Shown here: piece after piece, positions 18,166 to 26,978 of the stretch | Layout of the letters: every line of letters begins with the position of its first letter | Numbering within the stretch: the first letter of the stretch is position 1 | Assembly: GCF_963675585.1 (NCBI RefSeq) | Contig: NZ_OY776414.1 | Location: forward strand, 909,001 to 973,000 | Origin: an uncultured Draconibacterium sp. | Lineage (GTDB): Bacteria > Bacteroidota > Bacteroidia > Bacteroidales > Prolixibacteraceae | Length of the DNA stretch: 64,000 nucleotides | Reading direction: 5' to 3' | The notes under the pieces: generated by a model | Databases searched by the model: none | Seen by the model: the letters and a program-made list of their open reading frames with translations, nothing else | Told to the model about the DNA's origin: nothing | Translations under genes and position numbers: made by a program

Positions 18166-21100
18166 TTAGAATTTAACATTAACACCAAGGATGAAAGATG
18201 TTGATATGAAATCTGACGATGAGCCCACTTCGGGATCCCATCCATTGGGAAAGTTACTGATAGCAGGTAAATCATTCACGCTTAAATACAAACGCATATC
18301 CTTGACTTTAACTTTTCTCATCAAATCATTTGGCAGTGTGTAACCAAGTGTAATATTCTTCACGCGGAAATAGCCACCGTTAAACAGCCAGTAGTCCGAA
18401 CCGGAATAAGTATTAGTAGTATTGGTATAGGTTAGTCGTGGATATTTGGCTTCGAGGTTTTGCTCTTCGGTATTGTGCTGGCTCCAGTAGTCGCCCAAAA
18501 GAAGTTCAGGAACAGCACCCCATTGTTCTTTTAGCGGCTGAATCCATGCCGAGTTGAACAATACGCGTTGGTGGCCAATACCTTGAAATGAAAGATTGAA
18601 GTCGAATCCTTTCCAACCCATTGCAATGTTACCACCATACAAATATTCAGGTAGCGAGTTACCAAGAAGCACCTTGTCATCTGAATTTATGGTACCGTTT
18701 CCATCCGTATCAACATACTTAATATTTCCGGCTTTATCATTTGCAGTAAGTGTTGGATATTTATTGCCTTCGGCATCGTACAAGTCAGCATCGGTCTGGA
18801 AAAGTCCGTCTGTTTTATACATAAACCACTCATTAAAGTACGATCCTTCTTCATAAATTTGGTTACCATTAATGGTACGTTTGTCTCCCAGGTAACCCAT
18901 TTTAGAGCGATAGTCTGAAAGGTTTGCTGAAACATTGTACCAGAAATCGCCTAAATTGTCGGCCCAGCTTAACTCCAGATCCCATCCTCTTGTATGCATA
19001 TCGCCTGCATTTTGTTGTGGTGCTGAAAATCCGGCATACGACGGAAATCCGAGCTCTAGCAACATGTTGCTTGTTTTTTTGTAATAATAATCACCGGCAA
19101 AACGCAAGCGGTTCTCGAATAAATGAAAGTCGAGGCCACCACCGTATGTTGTGGTAGTTTCCCAGGTAATATCTTCGAATGCATAATAATATTGAGCGGC
19201 ATTCTGTACAGCAGTTACAGTACTGCTTGCTTTGTCGTACATGTAACTATTGCCAAAGTTCATTGCTGCCTGGTAAGGAAATTCCGAACCAATTCGCTCG
19301 TTTCCAAGCTGACCAACAGAACCACGCAATTTCAGATAATCAACCACATCATTTTTAAACCACGATTCTTCCGACATTACCCAACCAGCTGAGGCAGAGT
19401 AGAAAGTACCCCAACGGTAATCTTTCGAAAAGCGCGATGAACCGTCGCTACGAACATTCCCCTGAAGCATGTATTTGTTTCTGAAAGAATACATCAAACG
19501 TCCGAATACTGATTGATAGGCGTTGTGCCCGGCTTTGCCTGAATTATACTGGTAATCTTCAGGACCAATATTTAAGTAGGGATAAGTATCGAGCAGGTAA
19601 TTGGTACGCGAAGCGCCAAGATTTTCCCACTTGTACGAAAAGCCCTCATAACCCACCATTGCACTAAACGAGTGGTCGCCCAGTTTCTTTTGATAATTGC
19701 CGTAGAACTGGTAGGTGAAGCTATTATTGTCGTTACGTGATTCATCCAGACTGGTAACGCGGTGCGACTGCATGAAGATAGTAGATCCGTTTTCGTAGTA
19801 CAGAGGAACGGCACGAGTGAATCGTTTGCCTTTTGTAAAGGTATAACGTGGTGCAAAAATGGCTGTCAGTTTAAGGCCCTCCATCGGAGTAACGTCGAAT
19901 TGCGCCTTTCCACCAAATTTATAATAATCAACATCGTTTGTTCTTCCTTGCTCGAGTGCGGCCAGCGCGTTACCGCCGTCTTTTGTGTCGGCATAACGAC
20001 CATCTTCCCAGAAAGCCGGGTAATAAGGCGCAATTAAATATGCCCAGTAAATTGCATTTATCTGAGATGGAGAAACCGAAGTTGATTTTGAGAAATCGAG
20101 GTCGAAATTTGCACTTAACCAATCTGTAATCTGATAGTCGTTGTTAATACGGCCTGAAAAACGTTCGTAAGACTTATTCATGTAATAGCCGTTACCTTTC
20201 TGATAGTTAAAAGTGGATTTAGTACGCAGTTTCTCGGTACCTCCGGTAACACTCAAAGTGTGCTGCTCGTGCGAAGTTGTTTTTTTAAGCAGTAAGTCAA
20301 CCCAATCGGTATTTGGGTAATGCCACGGATCGGTTGCATTATTGCTGAGCCACGAATTAATGGTTTCCTGCGAATATTGCGAATAAGGATCAGAAGCACC
20401 ATCGTTCCACTTTACTTCGTTTTGTATATTCATCCAGTCGATAACGTCGCCATTCTTAGGTTGCGCTGTTGGCTTATCAATGGCGTATTCGTAATTGTAA
20501 TCGAACGAGAATTGATTTTGTTTCGCACGTTTTGTGGTGATAAGAATAACCCCTGCTGCGGCACGCGAACCGTAAATTGCTGCCGATGCTGCATCTTTTA
20601 ATACAGTCATGGTTTCCACGTCGGCAGTTACAACATCATTTAGCGACGATGGAACACCATCAACAATCACCAAAGGATCGTTATTTGAAAGAGTTGTAAT
20701 ACCACGCACGCGAACTGTTGCTGAAGCACCGGGAGCTCCGGAAGAACGGGTAATTTGCACACCTGCCATTTGTCCCTGCATAGCAGTTGAAAGCTGTTGG
20801 GTTGAACGTTTCGCCAGATTGTCGCCCTGTACACTTGCAACAGCACCGGTAAGGTCGCTCTTTTTAATGGTTCCGTAACCAATTGCTACTACTTCGTCAA
20901 TTCCGATAGATTCCGATTGCATTACTACCGAAATTTCAGTTTGGTCGCCAACCACAATTTCCTGGCTCGCCATCCCAACAAATGAGAATACCAGCACTTG
21001 CGTCTTGTTTTCAACATTTATCGTATATTTTCCATCAACGTCGGTAATTGTACCAACCGTTGTACCTTTAATCAGAACAGTAACTCCGGGAAGGGTTTCT

Positions 21101-21546
21101 CCGGTTTCAGATTTTACAACACCCGTAACTGTTTGAGCTTGCCTAAAAATATCTCCTGATTTCAAGAGTTGCATTCCTTCAGGTCGAAGTATGATTTGGC
21201 GATCGTTGATTGTATATTTTACATTTTCACCTTCAAAGATTTGATCCAGAACATGTTCAATTTTTTCATTGTTCACATTTACATCAAGTTTCCTTTCAAC
21301 ATCAATAAGTTTGTTGCTGTAAATGAAGTAAAATTCGCTACTTTCTTCGATTTCAAACAGGACATCTTTAACTGTAACACCCTTCATATCAAGTGACAAT
21401 CGGGCTGATTGCGCATAGGTATTTAGCGCAAAAACCTGGGCTACAGCAAAAAATATCAAAAAGCTAGTTAGTTTCATAATTCTAATCAATTTCGTTAGAT
21501 CAGGACACAAAAGGTCCGATCCAACCATTTTTCGATTTTTTTCCAT
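18166..21546 (-). CDS. SusC-type TonB-dependent transporter with STN domain (locus A)
   Basis: I take ATG at 21546 (1126 residues) as start; an in-frame TTG 27 bases earlier is less likely. Hydrophobic export segment at 24-42, STN domain about 48-121, carboxypeptidase-regulatory-like domain about 139-213 (GVTVLIKGT), then DEVVAIGYG and a plug domain, followed by the 22-strand barrel ending in an aromatic residue. SusC imports oligosaccharides across the outer membrane using TonB. The STN domain is the signalling module that contacts FecR, so this transporter probably also controls its own sigma factor. It lies between fecR and susD. Confidence 0.93.
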   Translation of the reverse strand: MEKNRKMVGSDLLCPDLTKLIRIMKLTSFLIFFAVAQVFALNTYAQSARLSLDMKGVTVKDVLFEIEESSEFYFIYSNKLIDVERKLDVNVNNEKIEHVLDQIFEGENVKYTINDRQIILRPEGMQLLKSGDIFRQAQTVTGVVKSETGETLPGVTVLIKGTTVGTITDVDGKYTINVENKTQVLVFSFVGMASQEIVVGDQTEISVVMQSESIGIDEVVAIGYGTIKKSDLTGAVASVQGDNLAKRSTQQLSTAMQGQMAGVQITRSSGAPGASATVRVRGITTLSNNDPLVIVDGVPSSLNDVVTADVETMTVLKDAASAAIYGSRAAAGVILITTKRAKQNQFSFDYNYEYAIDKPTAQPKNGDVIDWMNIQNEVKWNDGASDPYSQYSQETINSWLSNNATDPWHYPNTDWVDLLLKKTTSHEQHTLSVTGGTEKLRTKSTFNYQKGNGYYMNKSYERFSGRINNDYQITDWLSANFDLDFSKSTSVSPSQINAIYWAYLIAPYYPAFWEDGRYADTKDGGNALAALEQGRTNDVDYYKFGGKAQFDVTPMEGLKLTAIFAPRYTFTKGKRFTRAVPLYYENGSTIFMQSHRVTSLDESRNDNNSFTYQFYGNYQKKLGDHSFSAMVGYEGFSYKWENLGASRTNYLLDTYPYLNIGPEDYQYNSGKAGHNAYQSVFGRLMYSFRNKYMLQGNVRSDGSSRFSKDYRWGTFYSASAGWVMSEESWFKNDVVDYLKLRGSVGQLGNERIGSEFPYQAAMNFGNSYMYDKASSTVTAVQNAAQYYYAFEDITWETTTTYGGGLDFHLFENRLRFAGDYYYKKTSNMLLELGFPSYAGFSAPQQNAGDMHTRGWDLELSWADNLGDFWYNVSANLSDYRSKMGYLGDKRTINGNQIYEEGSYFNEWFMYKTDGLFQTDADLYDAEGNKYPTLTANDKAGNIKYVDTDGNGTINSDDKVLLGNSLPEYLYGGNIAMGWKGFDFNLSFQGIGHQRVLFNSAWIQPLKEQWGAVPELLLGDYWSQHNTEEQNLEAKYPRLTYTNTTNTYSGSDYWLFNGGYFRVKNITLGYTLPNDLMRKVKVKDMRLYLSVNDLPAISNFPNGWDPEVGSSSDFISTSFILGVNVKF

Positions 21547-21724
21547 AATTTTGTGATGGTTTGAATTTGACAAGTTTAATCTTATTGTATTCGTAAAAAT
21601 TCAGATCTGAGATGGAAGATGTTGGAGCATTTTCCATTTCGTTTTTTAAGGTATCATTTCATTGGCTATTTTGGTTTTAGTTTGTTATTTAGTTTTATGT
21701 TGTTATTTCGAATAAGGTACAACT

Positions 21725-21755
21725 GAGAAATCTGTTTTTTATAGTAAGATTTCTC
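21725..21755 (-). other. Stem-loop in the fecR-susC gap (locus A)
   Basis: GAGAAATCT (21725-21733) pairs perfectly with AGATTTCTC (21747-21755) around a 13-base loop, 27 bases downstream of the fecR stop. No clear T run follows on the minus strand. It could be a weak terminator for the sigma/fecR message or part of the susC leader. The rest of the 21547-21781 gap shows no gene. Confidence 0.4.
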
Positions 21756-21781
21756 CTCCCGTGTAATCTAAATCACAGGTG

Positions 21782-22864
21782 CTACCTGGCACTCACAATG
21801 TATTCAATCTTTTCAATGCCATTTTCCCCATCTTCGTCAATATACTTTGTACTGTACATTAATGGTGCTGCTTTACACAAATATTCCAGCACCATTGGTA
21901 ATGTTTCGTTCTCGATAGTAAAAGTGAAAGGGTGATTGTACAAATTCCCGGCATCTCCGGCTAACAGAATGTCGGCATCAAAATGTCGCTCCAGTGTTTT
22001 GCAAACCTCCTGCAAAGGAATATTCCGAAATACGAGTTTACCATCTTTCCAGGCTACATCGTCCATCACATCCTCGCGCGAAATTGACACTTTACTATCT
22101 TTCAGATTTAAAATTGCCTTATCACCCGGAATCAATTCTATGCTACTTCCCGACTTATCACCTAATCTGCTCAGCTCAACTCTTCCTTCAACCAAAACGG
22201 TCTCAACCTTGCTGTCTTCAGTGTATCCTTTTACATTAAATTTTGTACCGGTTACTTTTACCCGGGCCCCATGGGCCACAACATAAAAAGGTAAATCTTC
22301 GTTATGGGCAACTTCAAAATATGCTTCTCCCGAAAGAATAATATTGCGTTCTTTTGTATTAAACTGGTTCGAGTATTTTATTTCAGTTTCTGAGTTCACC
22401 CAAACTCTGGTACCATCGGGTAGGGTCAAACGACTTTGTTCGGCAGTTGGAACATATATTTCGAAATACTCAGGCTGGTGGTTTCTATCGCTTATATAAT
22501 TTCGAATAAATGAAAATGAAAGCATCAAAAAAACTACCGCAGCAGCAACTCCAACTGTTTGGTAGATTACTTTTGAAGTTCTCAGAAAAACGTTTTTTGA
22601 TTTTTGCCCCCTGTATTTATCCCAGGTTTCTTCAAATTGTTTGTGTAGTTTGTCGTCTGATATTTCTTTTTGGGAGGTATGATCGTCCATTGAGAGCAAA
22701 CTAAGAATAATTTTTGAAGCTTTGTTTGCCGCTTCTTCTGTCTCCGGAAACTCTTTAAAATAAGCTTTCCACTTTTTTTGCTGTCTCGGCGAATTTTCAA
22801 GTATGTACTCGTTGTAGTTCTCACTATACAGAAAGTCGTCGGAATGTATGTATTTCTTTTGCAT
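21782..22864 (-). CDS. FecR-family anti-sigma factor (locus A)
   Basis: 360 residues. A cytoplasmic N-terminal part (1-98), one membrane segment (about 100-120), then a periplasmic FecR domain (about 135-270; the segment RVKVTGTKFNVKGY is typical) and a C-terminal DUF4974-like domain (RNIPLQEVCKTLERHFDAD). FecR proteins hold the ECF sigma factor inactive until the STN domain of the loaded SusC transmits a signal. The gene lies 46 bases after the sigma gene and upstream of susC, the standard order for transporter-coupled trans-envelope regulation. Confidence 0.93.
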   Translation of the reverse strand: MQKKYIHSDDFLYSENYNEYILENSPRQQKKWKAYFKEFPETEEAANKASKIILSLLSMDDHTSQKEISDDKLHKQFEETWDKYRGQKSKNVFLRTSKVIYQTVGVAAAVVFLMLSFSFIRNYISDRNHQPEYFEIYVPTAEQSRLTLPDGTRVWVNSETEIKYSNQFNTKERNIILSGEAYFEVAHNEDLPFYVVAHGARVKVTGTKFNVKGYTEDSKVETVLVEGRVELSRLGDKSGSSIELIPGDKAILNLKDSKVSISREDVMDDVAWKDGKLVFRNIPLQEVCKTLERHFDADILLAGDAGNLYNHPFTFTIENETLPMVLEYLCKAAPLMYSTKYIDEDGENGIEKIEYIVSAR

Positions 22865-22910
22865 TTAAATCGTTTCTTTATTTAAAGAATAAGTAAACGT
22901 GCGAATTGTA

Positions 22911-23519
22911 CTATTCCATTTTTTGAAATAAATGAAGTAATACCATCAATTTCCCTTTCGGTTGTTCATTATCAAAGTCTTTTCTTATATTTTTTAAAGC
23001 GGTACACAAAGTATTTCTTACCGTTTGGTATGAAACGCCCAGTACTTCGGCAATTTCCTTATTGTTTAGGCCTGAAAAATATTTCATATAAATAATCTCT
23101 TTTTGGCGGGCACCAAGATTATTTACCGACTTATAAATAATTTTCAGCGTTTTATTTTCTTCTTCACTTTCGCCAAAATTGGGTTCAATTCCTTCGTCAA
23201 ACCGAAATGCCGGATTTAATGGATCGAACAGATCTGTAACTTTGTTCTCTTTTTCATTCAGCGTTTTAAACAGGCTTCTGCGAATTGAGCACAGCAAGTA
23301 CATACGTATGTTGTCAGTATCGCTTAAATTGTCTTTTCGTACCAGAATATTGATGAAAAGATCCTGAATCAGATCTTCTACCAGCGAAGTGTCGGAAGTA
23401 AATTTTCGGCAATAGTTATACAAAAACCTATAATGATTAAAATAGATTTTCTGAAAAGCATCTTTGTTTCCTTTTCTGAAACTTTGCCAAACTCTTAGAT
23501 CGCTCTCTGTTTTAGTCAA
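22911..23519 (-). CDS. ECF sigma-70 factor (locus A)
   Basis: 202 residues. Region 2 lies at about 20-85 (AFQKIYFNHYRFLYNY, then DLIQDLFINI) and region 4 at about 135-190 (LGARQKEIIYMKY, NKEIAEVLGVSYQTVRN). Group: Bacteroidetes ECF sigma of the FecI-like type. The start is TTG at 23519: an in-frame TAA lies just upstream at 23535-23537, no ATG precedes region 2, and the next ATG would delete much of the domain. It should direct transcription of locus A when released by the adjacent FecR. It is the first gene of locus A. Confidence 0.9.
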   Translation of the reverse strand: MTKTESDLRVWQSFRKGNKDAFQKIYFNHYRFLYNYCRKFTSDTSLVEDLIQDLFINILVRKDNLSDTDNIRMYLLCSIRRSLFKTLNEKENKVTDLFDPLNPAFRFDEGIEPNFGESEEENKTLKIIYKSVNNLGARQKEIIYMKYFSGLNNKEIAEVLGVSYQTVRNTLCTALKNIRKDFDNEQPKGKLMVLLHLFQKME

Positions 23520-23543
23520 GTTTGATAGTTTTAATTACACGTA

Positions 23544-23577
23544 TAAATGTAACAACTATCTTTTTGTACTATTCAAA
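23544..23577 (-). promoter_or_regulatory. Candidate Bacteroidota-type promoter of the sigma gene
   Basis: On the minus strand TTTG (23574-23577) and TACATTTA (23544-23551) are 22 bases apart, close to the Bacteroidota primary-sigma pattern TTTG ... TAnnTTTG with one mismatch in the second box. The box lies about 25 bases upstream of the TTG start. This is a pattern match in AT-rich DNA and could be chance. Confidence 0.3.
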
Positions 23578-23870
23578 AACAAAAAAAAGTTGAAAAAAGG
23601 TAATTTTATTTTTACCTCGTTTCACAAGTGTACACATAAATACAAACTATTTTGTTTTATAAGTTACTGATACAGTGTTTAAATGAATGTGGGGCGTTGG
23701 CTGTGTGGTGGGAGTGTTTATCACTTCAATGCCCGGCTATAGAAATAAAAGAATTAATATTTTTTTTAGGTTTTGGTGGATGGAAGTGATCTTGGCTATT
23801 CATTTCAAGAAATCAACAACCAGTTAAAAGACTCAGGATGCAGGTAATACACATTTTAGGAGGCATTTTA

Positions 23871-23912
23871 AGATCCGACCCTTTTTAGTTTTAAATAAAA
23901 AGGATCGGATCT
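23871..23912 (-). terminator. Strong terminator closing the locus B operon
   Basis: A 17-bp stem with one mismatch: bases 23871-23887 (AGATCCGACCCTTTTTA) pair with 23896-23912 (TAAAAAGGATCGGATCT) around loop GTTTTAAA. It begins 7 bases after the GH105 stop and is followed on the minus strand by an AT-rich run. It insulates locus A from the large upstream operon. Confidence 0.88.
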
Positions 23913-23918
23913 GTCTTT

Positions 23919-25043
23919 TTATTTACACATTTTGTACACCTCAGTTCCGGCTAACAAAAAGCAGCCCAAACCATAATCTTCAAAATCAGGTTTGCTGTCA
24001 TAAGTTACAGGCTGGCCATCTTTCGGTTCTTTCCCTGTACCTTGTACATAACCTAAAAAACCATTTGGATGAACCGATTCTGTTGCCATTGCATTCCAGC
24101 CTTTAGTTATGGCAGGCATGTATTTTTTAGCACTTAGTATTCCGTTATTTACACCCCAGGCCATTCCATATACAAACAAAGCGGTGCCTGTTGTTTCTTT
24201 GCCTCCATAGTTGTTCGGATCATGTAAACTGGCGTTCCAAAAACCATCGGCACGCTGAATAGGCAACAAAGCTTTCATCATTTCTTTGTATGTTTTCAGG
24301 TACTCTTTTTGATGAGGGTCGTTTTCAGGAAGAATATCCATTACAAGAACCAATGCCGCTACTACCCAGCCATTACCACGACTCCAATAACAATCTTCGC
24401 CATTGGGTTCAGTGTATGGAGGCATAAAATCTTTGTCGCGCCACCAAAGTTTGTCCTTGGGATTGTAAAATCCTTGTTTTACTTTCGAGTCCATATACAT
24501 TTCATACATACGCTCGGAGTATTCCTGATTGCCGGTAATAACCGATAATTTTGCAAAGACCGGCATGGCCATCTGCAAGGCGTCAATCCAATCCCAATCG
24601 TCCGTTTTGTCGGTTTCCATCATTAAATCAATAGAGGCCTTAATGTTTTCCATGCGCTCCGGTTTCGAATCCATTTGATACAAATCGAGGTAGGTTTGAC
24701 CACAGCACTGGTTATCTGCATTTCTGGTTTCGATGCCACGGCGTAGGTTCCATTTATGGGCATCTCCCCACGAAACAGCGTAATCGTAGTACTCTTTTTC
24801 AGGACTTAATGCATAAAGTGCCATTAATCCTTCGTAATACACCGCACGCGTCCAGATATTACTTGGCCGCTCAATGTTGGTAAAAATAGTTTTACCGGTA
24901 TCCGGCCATTTTTTCATAAAGTACGAGTTGGTGAGCACCATCGATTCCATCACTTCTTTTTTTGACGGAAGTTGTTGTGCTTTCATTAAAAACGGGTTTC
25001 CAAGAATCAGGAAGCCAATCAGTACAATCAATTTAGTTTTCAT
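23919..25043 (-). CDS. GH105 unsaturated rhamnogalacturonyl hydrolase
   Basis: 374 residues; signal peptide ends near residue 22 (KAQQ). The (alpha/alpha)6 barrel has the GH105 motif WDWIDALQMAMP at 150-161, with Asp154 matching the catalytic aspartate of YteR-like enzymes, and the upstream ETRNADNQCCGQTY block that lines the pocket. Family length is usual. GH105 removes the delta-4,5-unsaturated uronic acid left at the non-reducing end after lyase cutting. The gene lies 23 bases after the PL11 lyase gene, whose product it would process; together they indicate rhamnogalacturonan-I. It is the last gene of the locus B run. Confidence 0.92.
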   Translation of the reverse strand: MKTKLIVLIGFLILGNPFLMKAQQLPSKKEVMESMVLTNSYFMKKWPDTGKTIFTNIERPSNIWTRAVYYEGLMALYALSPEKEYYDYAVSWGDAHKWNLRRGIETRNADNQCCGQTYLDLYQMDSKPERMENIKASIDLMMETDKTDDWDWIDALQMAMPVFAKLSVITGNQEYSERMYEMYMDSKVKQGFYNPKDKLWWRDKDFMPPYTEPNGEDCYWSRGNGWVVAALVLVMDILPENDPHQKEYLKTYKEMMKALLPIQRADGFWNASLHDPNNYGGKETTGTALFVYGMAWGVNNGILSAKKYMPAITKGWNAMATESVHPNGFLGYVQGTGKEPKDGQPVTYDSKPDFEDYGLGCFLLAGTEVYKMCK

Positions 25044-25066
25044 ATTATTTTAATTTAGAATTTGTT

Positions 25067-26884
25067 TTATTCACCCAGGTAATAGCTGGTTACAGGAGAT
25101 TGAAAATAGCCCATTGAGCGGTGTACCACATCCGACCGATACAAGTGATCTTGCATTAAACACACCCGGCGGTCAGTTGCAGGAAGAGGAGTGGAGTAAA
25201 TGCGAAGTTCACCGGGCAAAACAGTTACCAGTTCTTCGCGCCAATCGCCATACAAATCAGCCATCATCATTATCGAACCTTCAATGCTGTTTTGAATGGT
25301 ATCTGCCGGATATTTCAGGATTGAAAAATCGCGTGCTTCATAGCGCGAAAGGTTTTTACTGCTTCCAGAAATTTCGATGGATTCTCTCAGTTTATCCGCA
25401 TCCCAGAAAATCCAGTTTCTGCACTGCGGAACACCCATATTTCGGGCGAGGTAGTCGCCATTTGCTGAAAGCATGTATTTATCGTGTAAACCGGCTTTTG
25501 AATCTTCGGTGGCAAAACATTCCAGTCCGGGTATTTCCGGTAATATATCGGCAACCATACCGTCTCCAACATGTCGTGTATAATGATTTATATTCCAGAT
25601 TTGCTGGCCGGTAGCTGCATCAACCATCGAAACACCTGCACTGTCGTGCCATACTTCGTTGGCAAAAAAGATCTCCATTCCCGGACGATTTGGGTCGATA
25701 TCGCTTACAAAACATTTGTCGGAATGACCAACACCAGCCGAAAAGAGTAGGGTGCCGTCGTCATCTAAAACGGCTGACCCAAGTACAATTTCATCGCGGC
25801 CATCGTTATCAACATCAACAGTATGCATGTTGTGTGCACCCTGCGAGCGAATTACCGGATTTTCTTCGTCACCATCCCAGCGCCAGAGTTTTTCCAGTTT
25901 ATTGCCATTTAACTGATAAGCGTCCACCATCATTAAACGATAGGTTCCGCGAGCCACAAGCAGCGATGGAGTTTTACCATCGAGATAGGCCATTCCCAAC
26001 TGATTGCGGTTAGTGCGGTTGTAACGGCCAAATCGATCGTTTCGCTCCGGCCAGTCAACCCGGTCAATTTCATCACCGGTCATTCCATCCAGTACCGAAC
26101 AATATTCGGGACCGGAAAATACCCGGCCTTCTTCATTGCGGTAATCGGCATCAGTAGGAGCTGTTTTTACCGCCACTTCAGCTTTGCCGTCGCCATTAAA
26201 ATCGTAGACAATAAACGGCGAATACCAGATTCCCAGTTCAATGTTCCAGCCCAAATCCTTTTGCCATAAAAAAGTTCCGTCGCTTAAATAAGCCTCCAGC
26301 TTAAAAGTATCCGGACTTTTACGCCATACTCCCGGATCCACACGTCCACCAGGTTGTTTAATCACAAAATCGTATTCGCCATCGCCATTTAAATCGCCAA
26401 CAGCAACCCGGTCGGGACTGTATTCACCTTTCAATGGAATGGATTTGTACGGCAAGTTACTTTTGCTTCCCGCGCTCACTTTTTCAGAAGTGCCTAGTTC
26501 TTTTCCGTTTACCAATGCTTTTACAAAATAGGTGCTATTCGTAGCGGCTTCTTTTATAAAAAAATCAGTAGTTGACAACAGGGGGGAGGTATTGATTTTT
26601 TGTGCTTTACCGTTTGCTTTTTCTTCATAAACATCAAAAGCAACATTTTCGGGATCACTTTCCAATAATCGCCAGGATAAATAAATGCCGTCAGGCAAAT
26701 TTAAAGCTACCAGGCCGCGGTTTAAATTTTCTGTAATGCGGTTTTGCGCCCATCCTTGCACTTTGCGTTTTGGCGCATGACTTGGTTTTAATACCGGGTA
26801 ATTGTACAATCGTTCGCGGGGATCCTGTGCGTAAACAAATGTTACAACACAGAGAAAGATCAGAAGCAACAGGTTCTTTTTCAT
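25067..26884 (-). CDS. PL11 rhamnogalacturonan lyase
   Basis: 605 residues; signal peptide ends at VYAQ (residue 20). The opening block GWAQNRITENLNRGLVAL and an N-terminal FN3-like domain are typical of PL11 (YesW/YesX type). The catalytic domain is an eight-bladed propeller with calcium-binding DxNxDG loops (DLNGDGEYD, DFNGDGKAE, DVDNDGRDE). It cleaves the rhamnosyl-galacturonate bond of the rhamnogalacturonan-I backbone by beta-elimination. There is no lipobox or T9SS tail, so it is probably periplasmic. It lies between the tandem CE12 gene and the GH105 gene, a logical order of deacetylate, cut, trim. Confidence 0.93.
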   Translation of the reverse strand: MKKNLLLLIFLCVVTFVYAQDPRERLYNYPVLKPSHAPKRKVQGWAQNRITENLNRGLVALNLPDGIYLSWRLLESDPENVAFDVYEEKANGKAQKINTSPLLSTTDFFIKEAATNSTYFVKALVNGKELGTSEKVSAGSKSNLPYKSIPLKGEYSPDRVAVGDLNGDGEYDFVIKQPGGRVDPGVWRKSPDTFKLEAYLSDGTFLWQKDLGWNIELGIWYSPFIVYDFNGDGKAEVAVKTAPTDADYRNEEGRVFSGPEYCSVLDGMTGDEIDRVDWPERNDRFGRYNRTNRNQLGMAYLDGKTPSLLVARGTYRLMMVDAYQLNGNKLEKLWRWDGDEENPVIRSQGAHNMHTVDVDNDGRDEIVLGSAVLDDDGTLLFSAGVGHSDKCFVSDIDPNRPGMEIFFANEVWHDSAGVSMVDAATGQQIWNINHYTRHVGDGMVADILPEIPGLECFATEDSKAGLHDKYMLSANGDYLARNMGVPQCRNWIFWDADKLRESIEISGSSKNLSRYEARDFSILKYPADTIQNSIEGSIMMMADLYGDWREELVTVLPGELRIYSTPLPATDRRVCLMQDHLYRSDVVHRSMGYFQSPVTSYYLGE

Positions 26885-26949
26885 TGGTTTATTATTTTTA
26901 ATTCTTAGTTGGTTCGATGCATTTATTGTTGTTAGTTGTTGGCAGATGG

Positions 26950-26978
26950 TTGTTAGTTGTTAGTTGTTAGTTGGTTAG
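26950..26978 (+). repeat. Heptamer tandem repeat TTGTTAG over a stop codon
   Basis: Three perfect TTGTTAG units (26950-26970) and one imperfect unit (26971-26978), with another copy at 26929-26935. The stop codon of the tandem CE12 gene (26967-26969) lies inside the third unit. Unit length is not a multiple of three, so copy change could alter the last residues. Confidence 0.6.

Larger units (their letters stand above)
23520..23918. other. Intergenic region between locus A and locus B
   Basis: A 399-base gap with no gene on either strand. The right-hand edge holds the terminator of the locus B operon (23871-23912), and the left-hand edge holds the likely promoter of the locus A sigma gene (23544-23577). 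The middle is AT-rich apart from a short G-rich patch at 23691-23717. I see nothing else in it. Confidence 0.7.

Noticed and set aside
18166-21573. TTG at 21573 as the start of the locus A SusC
   Set aside because: ATG at 21546 in the same frame is nearer to the usual N-terminus of STN-type SusC proteins; the nine added residues look like leader.
25114-25614. A plus-strand open frame of 166 codons inside the PL11 gene
   Set aside because: It is antisense to a well-conserved lyase region and shows no recognisable features.
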